From contig NZ_JAGGLD010000006.1 in assembly GCF_017874255.1 (NCBI RefSeq), positions 121,947 to 185,946 on the forward strand: 64,000 nt of DNA. The letters run 5' to 3'. The position numbers and the translations under genes are program-made. Origin of the DNA: Paenibacillus shirakamiensis. Its GTDB lineage: Bacteria; Bacillota; Bacilli; Paenibacillales; Paenibacillaceae. The notes below the pieces were generated by a model, which was given only the letters and a program-made list of their open reading frames with translations, ran no database searches and was not told the origin of the DNA. Below, piece after piece: positions 8,503-17,192 of this stretch (positions within the stretch are counted from its first letter, which is position 1; each line of letters begins with the position of its first letter).

Positions 8503-10317
8503 TTAGGCCGTTGCTGACTGTGAAGTGGGCTTTTTACGCGTAAGCGTCCACACAATGAAGAGAAGGACGATGATTTGTGCGGCATACGTCTCTAGCGTGG
8601 GATAAGCGCCTAAGGAACGAATGGCAGGCAGCCACGATTCACTGTGAGCGGAAATTTTGCCTGCGATTTGAAGCGAATGGATACTCTCTCCTATGAATCG
8701 AAGGACTAAATAATAAATTAAAATTGTAGCGGTTAGGAAGAAAGGACGTAACGGCAGACGAGCACTGAAATAAATAATGAAGAACGCAAGCACAATTAGA
8801 GCTGCTAACGCTCCAATAATACCAATTGCGAATTGCACGGGGTCGATAGCAGGTGCCATTCCAATATAAAAAATTGCCGTTTCGGAGCCTTCTCGCAGAA
8901 TCGCAATGCCTGCAAGTGCGAAGAGAGACCAATGACTTCCACGCGCAATGGCGCCCCCGACTTGATCTGAAATATATTGGTTCCAGGCTTTAGTATTTGC
9001 TTTGGAATGAAGCCAGTGACCTATGGTAAGCATCATGATAACGGCTACAATTCCAGTGATTCCTTCAATAAGCTCTCGTGCACTTCCAGAAGCCGCTTGA
9101 GAGATTGTATAAGTAAGTATGAGTGCAAGTACGCCGCTTAGCACTAGACCGGTACTGGCTCCAGCCCAGACATAACCACGAGCTCGCTTGTTGTCGGAAC
9201 GCTTCACGAAAGCGAGTAAGGCAGCCAAGACAAGAATTGCCTCCAACCCCTCACGAAGCAGGACAAGCGCTGCATCCCATGCAGTATAACTGGTTGTAGC
9301 TGTCAAGGGTGCAAGGGACTGAATCATCCCACCAATCACTTCATTAGCTTGCTTCAAGTTTGGTGGAGAAGAGATCAGATATCCTTGTACTTCCGCCATC
9401 TGATTCTCTGTGGAGTTATACAGCGTAGGCGAAGAAATAGATACTTCTCCTTCCACAGAGGGCCAAAGCGTAATGAATTCAGCCATAGTATCTGAGGCAG
9501 TAGCAGCTTGTCCAGCTGCAATGGAAGACTGCACTTTTTTCAGAATTACTAAGGCATCAGACAGCTTGCGTCCAGTCGTATTTGTATCAGGCGTCACATT
9601 GGAGGACAGCTTGCCTGAGATATAGTCCTGAAGAAGAGTTGAAAGTTCTGCTAAGTTTTTGCTTGCTTGATCTAATCTTGCAGGTTCAGCCTGAAGGGAG
9701 ATCCGAATAACACTTAGCTTGTTCTCCAGTTGACTATACACACTGAAATTATCTTGACGTATCGGACTCTCTACGGTTTTCCAGCGACCTGTTAACAGCT
9801 TGTAGCTATTTAAGGCCTGCTCTGATTTATGCTCAGTGAGATCCGTAGAGGTTTGTTGAACTAATTTCAATAAGGTTTTGGCAGAAGTGACGGCATGTTC
9901 TCGCGAAGAACCTGCTTGTTGCTGTTGATCTACATAGGTATTAACTTGCTTAGCTAAAGAGGATAATGTTGAATTTGAAAGAGCTGCATCCTGATGCTGG
10001 AGGGCAGCTTTGGCATCAGACAACCCTTTATCAATAGCTTTGGCTTCTGTAGTATCTTTGCGAATCATCTTCCATTGCCCTTCGAATTGATTCAATTCAG
10101 CCGTTGCTTCTGTCCAGTTAGATCGACCGGATTCAACTAGCGAACCACCTACTAAAGGTAACAAGGCATCTAGTGATTTGGTATCCGAAGCTGGATCGGC
10201 ATGAGTGTGACTCGTAAACGACAAAGATAACGTAAGTATAAGTACACTTGTGATTATAAAGACTACACACTTGCTAAGTTTTGTCCCGAAGTAAGAAGCG
10301 TGGGTTATCGTCGACAT
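8503..10317 (-). CDS. efeU: FTR1/EfeU-family high-affinity iron permease with large N-terminal extracellular domain
   Basis: Residues ~15-40 form a signal peptide or first membrane helix, followed by about 310 residues of soluble alpha-helical sequence. The FTR1 membrane domain then begins (AALVLLREGLEAILVLAALL) with the two R-E-x-x-E iron motifs, REGLE and REGSE, and about seven helices. E. coli EfeU lacks the large N-terminal domain, but fused forms are known in Gram-positives. I prefer the ATG at 10317 because AAGGAAGGATGAT lies at suitable distance; another ATG is at 10329. It is the last gene of efeO-efeB-efeU and should import ferric iron delivered by EfeO and EfeB. Confidence 0.92.
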   Translation of the reverse strand: MSTITHASYFGTKLSKCVVFIITSVLILTLSLSFTSHTHADPASDTKSLDALLPLVGGSLVESGRSNWTEATAELNQFEGQWKMIRKDTTEAKAIDKGLSDAKAALQHQDAALSNSTLSSLAKQVNTYVDQQQQAGSSREHAVTSAKTLLKLVQQTSTDLTEHKSEQALNSYKLLTGRWKTVESPIRQDNFSVYSQLENKLSVIRISLQAEPARLDQASKNLAELSTLLQDYISGKLSSNVTPDTNTTGRKLSDALVILKKVQSSIAAGQAATASDTMAEFITLWPSVEGEVSISSPTLYNSTENQMAEVQGYLISSPPNLKQANEVIGGMIQSLAPLTATTSYTAWDAALVLLREGLEAILVLAALLAFVKRSDNKRARGYVWAGASTGLVLSGVLALILTYTISQAASGSARELIEGITGIVAVIMMLTIGHWLHSKANTKAWNQYISDQVGGAIARGSHWSLFALAGIAILREGSETAIFYIGMAPAIDPVQFAIGIIGALAALIVLAFFIIYFSARLPLRPFFLTATILIYYLVLRFIGESIHSLQIAGKISAHSESWLPAIRSLGAYPTLETYAAQIIVLLFIVWTLTRKKPTSQSATA

Positions 10318-10335
10318 GAGTTGAATCATCCTTCC

Positions 10336-11634
10336 TTAGAACAGCGTTTCGCCGATGTATCCACCTTCACGCACACCTGGAAAACAAGCAAACGTGGCGC
10401 TTCCGATATGGACGGTGTATTCGTTCAATTTATCGCTGGCAGCAAGCGTTTGCTGCATCGGTATGAATTGCTTGCTGAGGTCTCGTTGATAGCAAATGAA
10501 GAATAAGCCAGCATCAAGTTGTCCTGTCTTGGCGTCGATTCCACCTGTGTAAGAATAGGCACGACGTAAAATCTTAATCTTACCGTCCATATGGGCTAGC
10601 CTTGCATGGGAAGTTGGCGGTAACTGAGGTTTACCACTCGCATCTGTAGCTTTAAGATCTAGTGGATCGAACTCATCTTTGGAGCCGAGGGGCGCGCCTG
10701 TATCTCGGTGACGTCCGAACGTGCTTTCTTGGTCACTGAGCGAAGACCGATCCCAAATCTCGATCCTCATTCGTATGCGCCGGGCTACCATGTAGCTTCC
10801 GCCAGCCATCCATGAATCTGCACCCGATTGGGCCCATACGATCTCATTCATTGATGCATCATCATCTACATGAGGATTTCCCGTGCCATCCTTAAATCCC
10901 ATCAGATTACGAGGGGTGCCGCTCTTGGGATCGGCCGTACTTGTACGCTGAAAGCCATCTTGCGTCCATCTTAATACAGCCTTGCCGCGGCCAATTCGGG
11001 CTAGGTTACGAATCGCATGGAAGGCGACTTGAAGATCATCTGCACACACTTGTACGCCAATATCGCCGCCACACCATTCGGGTTGAAGGGCATCAGCCTG
11101 AAAAGCAGGTAAATCAGGGAAGGCAGCTGGCCTTTTCCCCGCTAGACCGAAGCGTGCATCAAAAAATGAAGGTCCCACACCAAAAGTAATTGTCATTTTG
11201 CAAGGAGAAAGACCGGCAGCTTCTCCGGTATCGGAAGGGGGGAGATTTTGATTGTTGTTGTCGCTACCTAATAGTTGGCCTGCTGTCATTACTGCCGCTG
11301 CCTGCGTCCATGCTTTGAATAGCAAACGAACCTCCGCTAGGGAGGTTGTAGTTAAATCAAATGAAGCAAAGGACAGAAAGTTCTGCCCTGGCGTAGTAAT
11401 ACCCGCTTGATGCTTGCCATAGAAGGGAATCGTATCTCCTGTAGTTAGGGTGGATACGCCGTTGTTCGTTGAGGTGCGAGCTTTGGCAGCGATCATACCA
11501 ATTCCGCCTCCACCTAATAGGAGTCCAATCCCACCCACTCCAACCATTTTAAGTAGACTCCGGCGACTAACGGGTTTTTTTAGAAAAGAATCGGATTCTC
11601 TAGACTCTGATTCTTCAGGTGTATGTGTACTCAT
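10336..11634 (-). CDS. efeB: Deferrochelatase / DyP-type heme peroxidase EfeB, Tat-exported
   Basis: A 432-aa protein whose N-terminus carries a twin-arginine signal (SRRSLLKMVGVGG then a Gly-rich hydrophobic stretch), consistent with export of a folded heme enzyme. The DyP signature GFKDGTGNPH is present, with the catalytic Asp, and STFGRHRDTGAPLG holds the proximal-histidine region. EfeB oxidises ferrous iron or strips iron from heme for EfeU. It lies six bases after efeO, and its own stop is followed closely by efeU, so the three genes form one operon under the Fur box upstream of efeO. Confidence 0.95.
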   Translation of the reverse strand: MSTHTPEESESRESDSFLKKPVSRRSLLKMVGVGGIGLLLGGGGIGMIAAKARTSTNNGVSTLTTGDTIPFYGKHQAGITTPGQNFLSFASFDLTTTSLAEVRLLFKAWTQAAAVMTAGQLLGSDNNNQNLPPSDTGEAAGLSPCKMTITFGVGPSFFDARFGLAGKRPAAFPDLPAFQADALQPEWCGGDIGVQVCADDLQVAFHAIRNLARIGRGKAVLRWTQDGFQRTSTADPKSGTPRNLMGFKDGTGNPHVDDDASMNEIVWAQSGADSWMAGGSYMVARRIRMRIEIWDRSSLSDQESTFGRHRDTGAPLGSKDEFDPLDLKATDASGKPQLPPTSHARLAHMDGKIKILRRAYSYTGGIDAKTGQLDAGLFFICYQRDLSKQFIPMQQTLAASDKLNEYTVHIGSATFACFPGVREGGYIGETLF

Positions 11635-11639
11635 TTCAA

Positions 11640-12515
11640 CTACACTCCCAACAATTTGCCCATATTAGACAATGGTTCTGCCAGAGCATCGAGGTTCTGG
11701 CTAAGTTTGCGAACTTCCTCTTGCTTCAATTGATCATAAGATACATAACCTGTACCTTTTTTATATTTATCCAGCTCTGCCTTAAGCGTTGCAAATCGAT
11801 CTCCGATTTGTTTCTCTAAGTCCGCATCTTTGCTAGCCAAGTGAGTCTTCAAAAGTTCATAGATTTTGTCCGCACCTTCAAGATTTGCTGCAAAATCATA
11901 TAAGTCTGTACGAGAGTAGCGCTCTTCCTCTCCAGATACTTTGGAAGTGGAGACTTCGTTCAGAAGTTCCACAGCACCCGTTACGAGTAGAGAAGGCTGA
12001 ATATCAACCGTTTCTACTTTCGCACGAAGCAGTTTGGCATCACTCAGGAGACGATCTGCAAACTCCTTCTGGTCTTTGACGGACTTATCTTTCCAAAGGG
12101 CTTTCTCAATGCGGTGGAAACCACGGAAGTCGGCAGCCGCAACATCTCCTTCGCGGGCATCGATGTTCGGGTCGAGATCACCTAAGGCTTCTGCTATAGG
12201 TTCGATACGTTCATAGTGTGTACGAGCCGGTGCGTATAGTTGCTTCGCCAAGTCAATATCCCCGCTGTTCACAGCCTTCACGAATTTATCCGTCTCCGTA
12301 ACAAAGGCATCACATTCTTGAATGACATACGTACGATACTGACTGACAGCGTCTTTGAAGGTTTCACTTGGATCGACGGGTGTAGTGGTCTCTGTAGATA
12401 CTGCAGGCGTACTCGCCTTAGGCATATCTGCAGCCTTCTCTTCACCAGAACTGCAAGCGGATAGCAGCAAAGTAGTCATCAAAGCCATAGTTGGTGCGGC
12501 ATAACGGAATTTCAT
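11640..12515 (-). CDS. efeO: Iron-uptake lipoprotein EfeO (imelysin/M75 family)
   Basis: Lipoprotein signal with lipobox LLLSAC at residues ~16-22, then an imelysin-type helical domain (~residues 50-285). The metal motif H-x-x-E is seen in FRGFHRIEKALWKD. The start at 12515 follows CAGGAGTGTCCTAT; a GTG nine bases upstream overlaps that site and is unlikely. EfeO binds iron outside the cell and passes it to the EfeU permease. It is the first gene of efeOBU, with a symmetric Fur-type box about 60-75 bases upstream. Confidence 0.93.
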   Translation of the reverse strand: MKFRYAAPTMALMTTLLLSACSSGEEKAADMPKASTPAVSTETTTPVDPSETFKDAVSQYRTYVIQECDAFVTETDKFVKAVNSGDIDLAKQLYAPARTHYERIEPIAEALGDLDPNIDAREGDVAAADFRGFHRIEKALWKDKSVKDQKEFADRLLSDAKLLRAKVETVDIQPSLLVTGAVELLNEVSTSKVSGEEERYSRTDLYDFAANLEGADKIYELLKTHLASKDADLEKQIGDRFATLKAELDKYKKGTGYVSYDQLKQEEVRKLSQNLDALAEPLSNMGKLLGV

Positions 12516-12576
12516 ATAGGACACTCCTGTTCAATTATATTAAAAAAGTTAAATTCTATCCAATTCTACCTGTTAA

Positions 12577-12591
12577 TGATAATCATTATCA
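12577..12591. promoter_or_regulatory. Fur box (7-1-7 inverted repeat) upstream of efeO
   Basis: TGATAATCATTATCA matches the Bacillus Fur 7-1-7 consensus TGATAATNATTATCA at every fixed position. It is placed to repress the efe operon when iron is plentiful. Confidence 0.85.
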
Positions 12592-12685
12592 CTTTCATAT
12601 CATAAGCGCACCTGAGGGAAGCGTCAATACTAAATTGATCAATCTTTCTAATGAGGGCCTGGCGCCCAATTTTATTGAAGTACCG

Positions 12686-12714
12686 CACCATTGCCTTAGC
12701 CTTCTCATAATATG
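12686..12714 (+). promoter_or_regulatory. Candidate sigma-K promoter of gerE
   Basis: CACC followed after 16 bases by CATAATATG, close to the sigma-K pattern (AC at -35, CATAnnnTA at -10, one mismatch). B. subtilis gerE is sigma-K dependent. Short motif, so weak evidence. Confidence 0.3.
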
Positions 12715-12774
12715 TCTTGACTGTATCCCTTACTTGTTAAACCACAAAACCCGAGCAAGGAGGGGTGACACATT

Positions 12775-12999
12775 TTGAAGGGCAGCGATCGCAACAGTAA
12801 ATTTTTATTAACACATCGTGAGCGGGAAGTTTTCGAACTGCTTGTGCAGGATAAGACGACAAGAGATATTGCAGGGCAGCTGTTTATCAGCGAGAAAACA
12901 GTTCGAAACCATATTTCGAATGTCATGCAGAAACTTAACGTTAAAGGCCGTGCGCAAGCCGTTGTCGAGCTGATCAAGCTTGGGGAACTTAAGATTTGA
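12775..12999 (+). CDS. gerE: Spore-coat regulator GerE (LuxR-type HTH)
   Basis: A 74-aa protein that is almost only a LuxR/GerE helix-turn-helix: LTHREREVFELLVQDKTTRDIA, then LFISEKTVRNHISNVMQKLNVKGRAQAVVEL. Length and sequence agree closely with B. subtilis GerE, the late mother-cell regulator acting with sigma-K on coat genes. It starts with TTG at 12775, behind AAGGAGGGGTGA at good spacing. It stands alone, followed by its own terminator. Confidence 0.95.
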   Translation: MKGSDRNSKFLLTHREREVFELLVQDKTTRDIAGQLFISEKTVRNHISNVMQKLNVKGRAQAVVELIKLGELKI

Positions 13000-13007
13000 G
13001 GTAGGTA

Positions 13008-13052
13008 AAAAGAGCTTTTCCGATTGGTAGATGACAATCGGAAGGGCTTTTT
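13008..13052 (+). terminator. Rho-independent terminator after gerE
   Basis: TTTCCGATTG and CAATCGGAA arms with an eight-base loop, extended by AGAGC/GGCT, then TTTTT. Confidence 0.85.
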
Positions 13053-13168
13053 ATCATCGTATTGAAAGGATAAATATAAGCATGTACCCTTCTTAGATAA
13101 TGAATTTGGAACCTTCATTTTATAATTGGTGGAAAATTCTTTTATTTTATAAATAAAGAAGAAAATAA

Positions 13169-13217
13169 TTTACAAATACAAAAGATCGTGATACCTTAAT
13201 ACATGTAAGCGTTATCG
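13169..13217 (+). promoter_or_regulatory. Candidate nan promoter with overlapping cre-like (CcpA) site
   Basis: TTTACA at 13169, a 17-base spacer and TACCTT at 13192 form a plausible but weak promoter. TGTAAGCGTTATCG at 13204-13217 matches the CcpA cre consensus WTGNAANCGNWNNCW with only its last base off. It would lie at the transcription start, where CcpA blocks initiation, so glucose repression of sialic-acid use is predicted. Confidence 0.6.
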
Positions 13218-13238
13218 ACCACTAAGGGGGAAGCACAT

Positions 13239-14150
13239 ATGACATTAGACAAATTTCACGGAATTATACCTGCCTTTTATGCCTGCTACGATAATGAAGG
13301 GAATATTTCAGAGTCTCGGACTCAAGCGTTGTGTGACTATCTATTAGAAAAAGGCGTTCAAGGAGTCTATGTCGGAGGAAGTTCCGGAGAGTGCATCTAT
13401 CAGAGTCTGGACGAGCGTAAAGACGTACTTACTTTTGTTGCAAAGTATTTAAAAGGAAAAATGACATTGATTGCTCATGTCGGGGCTCCATCTACTAGAG
13501 ATAGCATCGTGTTAGCGAAACATGCGGCAGAGCTTGGCTATGATGCTTTGTCGGCTATTCCGCCGATCTACTTCAGATTACCTGACAGCGCAGTCTATAA
13601 ATATTGGAGCGACATTATTGAAGCAACTCCATTAGAATTCATCATTTATAACATACCGCAGACTACAGGATATACTCTGACTCCTGCTTTGTTCGAGAAA
13701 CTTCTTACGAATAAAAAAGTCATCGGTGTGAAAAATTCCTCCATGCCTACCATGGATATTGAGCGTTTCAAAAAAGTGGGTGGCAAAGATGTCGTTATCT
13801 TCAATGGTCCAGATGAACAATTTGTTGCAGGGCGCATTATGGGCGCAGATGCAGGAATCGGCGGAACGTATGCCGCTATGCCTGAACTTTTCTTGAAAGC
13901 GAATGAATTTGTGAAGAATGGTAACTTCCAACAAGCTACGGAGATTCAAAGTAAGATTAATGACATCATTATTGGGCTGTGCTCAATGAATGGTTCGATG
14001 TATGCCGTAATTAAGGAAGTGCTGAATAGAAGAGGCGTGAATATTGGGAGTGTACGTGCCCCCCTTGAAGGCATCAGTGAGGCAGACACCGTAAGCATTG
14101 ACGCAATCGTGAAGACGATTGATCAGGCGATCGAACAATTTTGTAGATGA
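13239..14150 (+). CDS. nanA: N-acetylneuraminate lyase
   Basis: Cleaves N-acetylneuraminate to pyruvate and N-acetylmannosamine. It has the DapA/NAL TIM-barrel layout at 303 aa: GGSSGE at residues 46-51 (pyruvate carboxylate binding), YNIPQTTG with catalytic Tyr137, and GVKNSS with Schiff-base Lys165. The sialate-lyase assignment rather than DapA rests on these residues plus the neighbours nanE, nanK and yhcH. It is the first gene of the nan operon, preceded by AAGGGGGAAG and a cre-like site, and its stop overlaps the next gene by four bases. Confidence 0.94.
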   Translation: MTLDKFHGIIPAFYACYDNEGNISESRTQALCDYLLEKGVQGVYVGGSSGECIYQSLDERKDVLTFVAKYLKGKMTLIAHVGAPSTRDSIVLAKHAAELGYDALSAIPPIYFRLPDSAVYKYWSDIIEATPLEFIIYNIPQTTGYTLTPALFEKLLTNKKVIGVKNSSMPTMDIERFKKVGGKDVVIFNGPDEQFVAGRIMGADAGIGGTYAAMPELFLKANEFVKNGNFQQATEIQSKINDIIIGLCSMNGSMYAVIKEVLNRRGVNIGSVRAPLEGISEADTVSIDAIVKTIDQAIEQFCR

Positions 14151-14803
14151 TTAACAATATGCATACCATTTTATGTTTTGGAGACTCCAACACATGGGGA
14201 TATGATGCGGCAACGAATCAACGTTTCGATACCTCTACCAGATGGACGAGGTTGCTAGGAACTGCATTAGGTAAATCTGTTCAAGTGTTAGAAGAAGGAC
14301 TAAGTGGGAGAACCAGCGTTCATGAAGATCCCTTGTTTGAGGGCTTGTCTGGTTTATCTTATATCCACCCTTGCCTTATGTCCCATGCTCCATTGAATCT
14401 AGTTATCATCATGCTTGGGACGAATGATACGAAAGAGCGATTCGGATTAACGGCTTACAATATCGCTCAGGGAATCGTTAGGCTTGCTGTGAAAGCGAAA
14501 GCAACCAACTCAGGCCATGCAGGACAATCACCTGAAGTTCTAGTCATTGCTCCTCCTCCCATTCGGGATTCCTACGTGCATACGCCCATTGGACAAGCGA
14601 TGGGTAAGGGGTGTAGTGAGAAATCAGAGGAGCTGTCACAGCATCTGGCCGCGCTGCTTCAAGGAACGGGCATTCATTTTGCCGATGCGAAAGGTCACGT
14701 AATCATGAATGAGATCGACTATATGCACTTGGACGAAGATGGACATCGAAGGATGGCACAATGTATTCATCAACATATTCACAAGCATAATTTACTCACA
14801 TAA
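14147..14803 (+). CDS. SGNH/GDSL hydrolase, candidate sialate O-acetylesterase
   Basis: A 218-aa cytoplasmic SGNH hydrolase without signal peptide. All four blocks are visible: GDSN near residue 12 (nucleophile Ser), GLSG (Gly), GTND (Asn) and DYMHLDEDGH (Asp and His). It overlaps the nanA stop (ATGA) and precedes the sugar transporter, so it is inside the sialic-acid operon. Removing O-acetyl groups from imported sialic acids before lyase action is the likely job; other carbohydrate esters remain possible. An ATG at 14159 is an alternative start. Confidence 0.85.
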   Translation: MINNMHTILCFGDSNTWGYDAATNQRFDTSTRWTRLLGTALGKSVQVLEEGLSGRTSVHEDPLFEGLSGLSYIHPCLMSHAPLNLVIIMLGTNDTKERFGLTAYNIAQGIVRLAVKAKATNSGHAGQSPEVLVIAPPPIRDSYVHTPIGQAMGKGCSEKSEELSQHLAALLQGTGIHFADAKGHVIMNEIDYMHLDEDGHRRMAQCIHQHIHKHNLLT

Positions 14804-14816
14804 GGGAGGCTTACCC

Positions 14817-16217
14817 ATGAAAAGAAAGCGCTTAATATCTATGGTTGCTGTACTTGCTTTGACAATGTCTGTCCTATCGGCCTGCGGAAGTAAGGATAAT
14901 GCAAGCTCTGGTAACGAATCTACATCCAGTGGAGATAAGGTTGATATCACAGTATGGTTAACTCCACAGTGGAAAGGCGTGCTTAATGCCTCGGAACAAG
15001 GTGCAGATTATGATAGCTTCTTCAAGAAAGCGGCTGAGAAGTTCACTGCGCAATATACCAAGTATAAAACTAATGTAAAAGTTGAAGTGATTGCTGCTGA
15101 TCAGCGGGATCAACTGCTTAACGTTAACTTAAGCGGTGGTACACCTCCGGATGTATTCTTTGAAAGTATATTCCCGATGGGCGATTATGTTCACCGTGGT
15201 GCGCTAGTTCCTTTGGATGATATCGTCGATGACAAATCCAAAACCGATATCGCCAAAAGTTACTGGGATGCCGCAACATTCGGTGATAAAGTCTACTTCT
15301 ATCCGTTCCAGCATAACCCAGGCACACTTGTGTATAACGCGGATATGTTCAAGGCTGCAGGTCTAGAGAAATATCTTGGCGGAGCAAACGAGATCAAAAC
15401 GTGGACATGGGCTGAATATCAGGAAATTCTAGACGGTTTGAAGAACAAACTGCCAAAAGATAAATATCCAAATGCTTACCCGATGGCGTTATATGGCGTG
15501 AACAATCAAGGGGATACTTGGAACTTGGCTTACCTCAGAACGTTCGGCAACAAGTTCTTTGATGATAAAGGAAACATCATTCTTGATGATGCGAATGGCG
15601 TCAAAGCGGCTTCATGGCTCAAAAAACTCTATGATGGCGGATATACGAACCCGGGTGCGGAATCCGTATCTTCGAATGATGCGAATGCCATGTTCCAGAA
15701 TCAGCAGTTAGGGATAAGCTTCACAAATCCAGTATTGTTCACTAACTCTAAAGTAAACATGGACAAGGGCACATCACCGAAATTTGATATGCGCCTTGCT
15801 AACATTCCTTCAGAAAGTGGCGATCCGCTAGCATTCACTTATGTTGTAGGAGCAAGCGTATTCCAATCTAAGGATCCGAAGAAAGTAGAAGTAGCAAAAG
15901 ATTTTGTTAAATTCTTCTCTAGTGATCCTGAACTCGTGAAATCTTCCAAGAATGGTATTCCTGTAAGAAGTTCCGTGGTAGACGCTCTTAAAGGTGAGAA
16001 TCCATTGTTCGCAGCTTATGACGCTGATGCGAAGTACATGTTCAACTTTACTGGAAATGTACCAGGATACAGCCAATTGAGAGAAGTGCTATATCCAGAA
16101 CTTCAAGCACTCTATACAGGCGCTAAGACACCGGAGCAAGTGGTGAAAGATTATCAGACTAACGGTAACAAAGTTATTGAAGACAATAAAAAGAATTCCG
16201 TCATTTTCAATCCTTAA
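14817..16217 (+). CDS. Sugar ABC transporter substrate-binding lipoprotein (family 1), probably for sialic acid
   Basis: Starts at 14817 after AAGGGAGGC; upstream in-frame codons lie inside the previous gene. The N-terminus is a lipoprotein signal (KRKRLISMVAVLALTMSVLSAC), followed by a Ser/Gly/Asn linker and a 430-residue extracellular binding fold (ITVWLTPQWKG; FESIFPMGDYV; YPFQHNPGTLVYNADMFKAAGL). This is the CUT1-type sugar-binding family. Its place between nanA and nanE makes a sialic acid or its derivative the likely ligand. The two permeases follow after a hairpin that may raise the level of this subunit. Confidence 0.92.
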   Translation: MKRKRLISMVAVLALTMSVLSACGSKDNASSGNESTSSGDKVDITVWLTPQWKGVLNASEQGADYDSFFKKAAEKFTAQYTKYKTNVKVEVIAADQRDQLLNVNLSGGTPPDVFFESIFPMGDYVHRGALVPLDDIVDDKSKTDIAKSYWDAATFGDKVYFYPFQHNPGTLVYNADMFKAAGLEKYLGGANEIKTWTWAEYQEILDGLKNKLPKDKYPNAYPMALYGVNNQGDTWNLAYLRTFGNKFFDDKGNIILDDANGVKAASWLKKLYDGGYTNPGAESVSSNDANAMFQNQQLGISFTNPVLFTNSKVNMDKGTSPKFDMRLANIPSESGDPLAFTYVVGASVFQSKDPKKVEVAKDFVKFFSSDPELVKSSKNGIPVRSSVVDALKGENPLFAAYDADAKYMFNFTGNVPGYSQLREVLYPELQALYTGAKTPEQVVKDYQTNGNKVIEDNKKNSVIFNP

Positions 16218-16247
16218 TACCTAGCGAATAAAGAATACACGATTAAT

Positions 16248-16276
16248 AGCCCTGAATCCCAAGTGGAGACAGGGCT
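16248..16276 (+). repeat. Intra-operon stem-loop between binding protein and permease
   Basis: AGCCCTG and CAGGGCT arms around a 15-base loop with no T run. Such hairpins commonly protect the upstream mRNA segment and so give more binding protein than permease. Confidence 0.55.
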
Positions 16277-16299
16277 GCTAATTAGAAAGGTGAACAGAT

Positions 16300-17178
16300 A
16301 TGAGAATGCTGCGTAATAACACCGTCAAAGAAAATATCACCGGGTACTTGTTCATTCTGCCTCAGATGATTGTTTTCTTGGCCTTTCTTGTGTATCCCAT
16401 TCTTGAGGGGATGAGGCTCAGTCTCTACCGAATCAATTATCAAAATGAGAAGTTTGTAGGTTTGGATAACTACATGACCCTGTTTCACGATCCTGTATTT
16501 TTTAAAGCCTTGTTCAATACGGTTATATTCGTAATCTTTATCGTGATTTTAACGGTTGGATTCGCACTATTCGTAGCTTCCGCCGTATTCGATAAGAATG
16601 CCAAATATGTATCCTTTATTAGAGGAAGTTACTATATTCCAGTCATGGTCTCCATGGTGGTTATGAGTATGGTATGGAGCTTTTTGCTCAACCCTGCCAA
16701 CGGCCTAATCTCCTTTCTAGCAAGGGATTCAGGACTCGGGAATATTAATCTCCTAGGCAATACGAAGACTGTACTTCCTATCATCATCTTTGTTACCTTT
16801 GCTACGAATGTCGGCCAAGCTATTATCTTGTATATTGCTGCTATGATTGGTGTGCCAAAAGATCTGTTCGAAGCGGCTGAGATCGATGGAGCGAACCGGT
16901 GGCAAGTCATTCGCAAAATATTAATCCCATCCGTTCAACCTTCGACCGTCTATATCACCATCATTAACATCATTGCTGTGCTGAAAATATTCGTGGTCAT
17001 CCAGCTTTTAACCGGCGGCGGGCCGAATAACTCATCGGTAACCTTGATGTATTATCTCTACAACAATGCGTTCAAATACAATCAGCTTGGTACGGCTTCT
17101 GCCGTAGGCGTAATTATGTTCATTATCACATTATTATTGTCAGTGCCTCAGTTGAGAACCATGCTTAAAGCGAAGTGA
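16300..17178 (+). CDS. Sugar ABC transporter permease (MalF/UgpA-like)
   Basis: A 292-aa integral membrane protein with six predicted helices, preceded by AAAGGTGAAC. The EAA loop that docks the ATPase is seen as EAAEIDGANRWQVIRKILIPSVQPS near residues 188-212. It pairs with the permease at 17193. No ATP-binding gene is present in the operon; in Gram-positives such CUT1 systems usually share a general ATPase such as MsmX, so an ATPase encoded elsewhere is expected. Confidence 0.93.
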   Translation: MRMLRNNTVKENITGYLFILPQMIVFLAFLVYPILEGMRLSLYRINYQNEKFVGLDNYMTLFHDPVFFKALFNTVIFVIFIVILTVGFALFVASAVFDKNAKYVSFIRGSYYIPVMVSMVVMSMVWSFLLNPANGLISFLARDSGLGNINLLGNTKTVLPIIIFVTFATNVGQAIILYIAAMIGVPKDLFEAAEIDGANRWQVIRKILIPSVQPSTVYITIINIIAVLKIFVVIQLLTGGGPNNSSVTLMYYLYNNAFKYNQLGTASAVGVIMFIITLLLSVPQLRTMLKAK

Positions 17179-17192
17179 GGAGGAACAACACC

